From Dyella lutea (GTDB taxonomy: Bacteria; Pseudomonadota; Gammaproteobacteria; Xanthomonadales; Rhodanobacteraceae): a stretch of DNA of 64,000 bases. Position numbers and translations under genes: made by a program. Numbering within the stretch: the stretch's first letter is position 1; each line of letters starts with the position of its first letter. Location: the NCBI RefSeq assembly GCF_024158035.1, contig NZ_JAMZEK010000001.1, forward strand, positions 186,001 to 250,000. Reading direction: 5' to 3'. Below, piece after piece: positions 62,984 through 64,000 of this stretch. Below the pieces are notes generated by a model that saw only the letters and a program-made list of their open reading frames with translations, made no database searches and was not told where the DNA came from.

Positions 62984-64000
62984 ATGTCCGATCTTTCCCT
63001 ACCCGCGCGACCCGCCCCCTGGTCGCCGGCGGTGCTGGCCCAGGCGCCGCACCGGCTGCTGTTCCTGGCCGGCGCCTGCACGGTGCTGACCAGCATGGCG
63101 TGGTGGGCGCTGGAACTGGGTGCGCTGCGCTTCGGCTGGACGGCCTGGCCGCAGCCGCCGGTGCCGCCGGCCTGGGGCCACGCCCTGCTGACCGCGTACG
63201 GGATGCTGCCGCTGTTCATGTTCGGCTTCCTGCTGACCGTGTTCCCGCGCTGGCTGGATCGCCCCGCGCTGCCGCGCCTGCGCTACGTGCCGGTAGCCGG
63301 CTCGGTGTTCGGCGGCTATGCGCTGGCGCACGCTGGCTTGCTGGGCAGCCTGCCGCTGCTGCGCTTCGGCGTCGCACTGATGCTGGTCGGCTACGGGCTG
63401 GCGCTGCTGCCGCTGGCCGGCGTGCTGCATGCCGCGACAGCGCGCAACGCCCACGCATGGTCGTGCCTGGCGGGGCTGGGCGTGGGAGCGCTCGGGCTGG
63501 CCGCCGGGCTGGCCGTGCTGTGCGGTGCGCCGGCGGCGTGGATGCCGCTGGCGATCCGCCTGGGCGTGTTCGGCTTCCTGCTGCCGGTGTACTTCAGCGT
63601 GTGCCACCGGATGATCCCGTTCTTCAGCGCCAACGTGGTGCCTGGCTACCGCATGGTGCGCCCGCGCTGGAGCCTGCCCGCGGCCTGGGCGCTGCTGCTC
63701 GCGCACATCGCGCTGGAAGCGGCCGGCGCCAGCGCCTGGCGCTGGCTGGCCGACTTGCCGCTGGCGCTGCTGTTCGGCTGGCACGCGCTGGCCTGGCAGC
63801 CGTGGAAGGCCCGGCGTCCCGGCCTGCTGTTCGCGCTGCACCTGGCGTTCGCCTGGCTGCCGGTGGCGATGGCGCTGTTCGCGGCACAGAGCCTGTGGCT
63901 GGCGCTGCGCGGCGAGGCGGTGCTCGGCCTGGTGCCGCTGCACGTGCTGACCATCGGCTACTTCGGCTCGATGCTGGTGGCGATGGTCACCCGCGTCACC
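62984..64000 (+). CDS. nnrS: NnrS family haem/copper membrane protein, N-terminal part
   Basis: About 339 codons are visible; the gene runs past the right edge. MSDLSLPARPAPWSPAVLAQAPHRLLF opens the reading frame, with eight or more hydrophobic segments, the APHRLLFLAG and HALLTAYGMLPLFMFGFLLTVFPRW motifs and VCHRMIPFFS, all NnrS features. NnrS is a haem- and copper-containing inner-membrane protein linked to NO stress and denitrification. An FNR box lies upstream, and it follows fnr, so low-oxygen/NO control is likely. Confidence 0.88.
   Translation, partial: MSDLSLPARPAPWSPAVLAQAPHRLLFLAGACTVLTSMAWWALELGALRFGWTAWPQPPVPPAWGHALLTAYGMLPLFMFGFLLTVFPRWLDRPALPRLRYVPVAGSVFGGYALAHAGLLGSLPLLRFGVALMLVGYGLALLPLAGVLHAATARNAHAWSCLAGLGVGALGLAAGLAVLCGAPAAWMPLAIRLGVFGFLLPVYFSVCHRMIPFFSANVVPGYRMVRPRWSLPAAWALLLAHIALEAAGASAWRWLADLPLALLFGWHALAWQPWKARRPGLLFALHLAFAWLPVAMALFAAQSLWLALRGEAVLGLVPLHVLTIGYFGSMLVAMVTRVT

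Overview
The window is a high-GC chromosome segment from a gammaproteobacterium of the Xanthomonadales. The order lipid A acyltransferase / dtd / rpoD, the TonB-dependent-receptor carbohydrate loci and the sugar regulators fit that order. FNR, HemN and NnrS at the right end suggest a denitrifying relative such as Rhodanobacter. The genus is inference only.

Layout. (1) 1-10912: lipopolysaccharide/cell-envelope sugar cluster: two ArnT-like membrane glycosyltransferases, an O-antigen ligase, four family-2 glycosyltransferases, a UDP-xylose synthase, a CDP-glycerol-type polymerase, a small TPR protein and an LpxL-type acyltransferase. (2) 10999-14570: housekeeping genes dtd, rpoD, rarD and a CAU tRNA resembling tRNA-Ile2. 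(3) 14571 to about 25177: a mobile island next to the tRNA. It carries a P4-type tyrosine integrase, a cargo slot with a soluble ClpP-fold (SDH-type) protease and an unrecognised 318-aa protein, a tightly overlapping alpA / zinc-finger / Toprim-AAA replication operon like those of P4-type satellites and integrative elements, a SRAP (HMCES-like) cluster and an A/T-rich exported metallopeptidase-like gene. GGGGGCAA repeats occur at both ends. (4) 25194-44036: a galactose/arabinose-polysaccharide locus. An alpha-galactosidase is divergent from a dgoR-dgoK-dgoA-dgoD-dehydrogenase-lactonase-transporter-GH43 operon encoding a De Ley-Doudoroff-type galactose route. Two minus-strand units follow: TonB receptor plus two GH93-like propellers, and galM plus a GH5-like enzyme. 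A shared A/T-rich box precedes dgoR, the receptor and, more weakly, galM. (5) 44416-49101: ECF sigma/ChrR pair, LysR regulator, SDR, tautomerase and an MFS exporter, then a 13-bp tandem repeat between two convergent terminators. (6) 49317-52226: a flotillin-like SPFH protein and a YjfI-family protein whose promoter carries two tandem 12-bp palindromes. (7) 52321-60545: a second sugar locus of flavin-dependent halogenase, TonB receptor, GH3 and LacI regulator, with the same 14-bp palindromic operator before the receptor and GH3 genes. (8) 60695-64000: hemN, fnr and nnrS (cut by the window edge), with FNR-type boxes before hemN and nnrS.

Most genes are packed in operons with ATGA or GTGA overlaps. 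The best candidates for something undescribed are the cargo slot of the island (16015-18442), the SRAP cluster (21940-23698), the YjfI/SPFH unit with its tandem palindromic operator, and the inferred galactonate regulon box.
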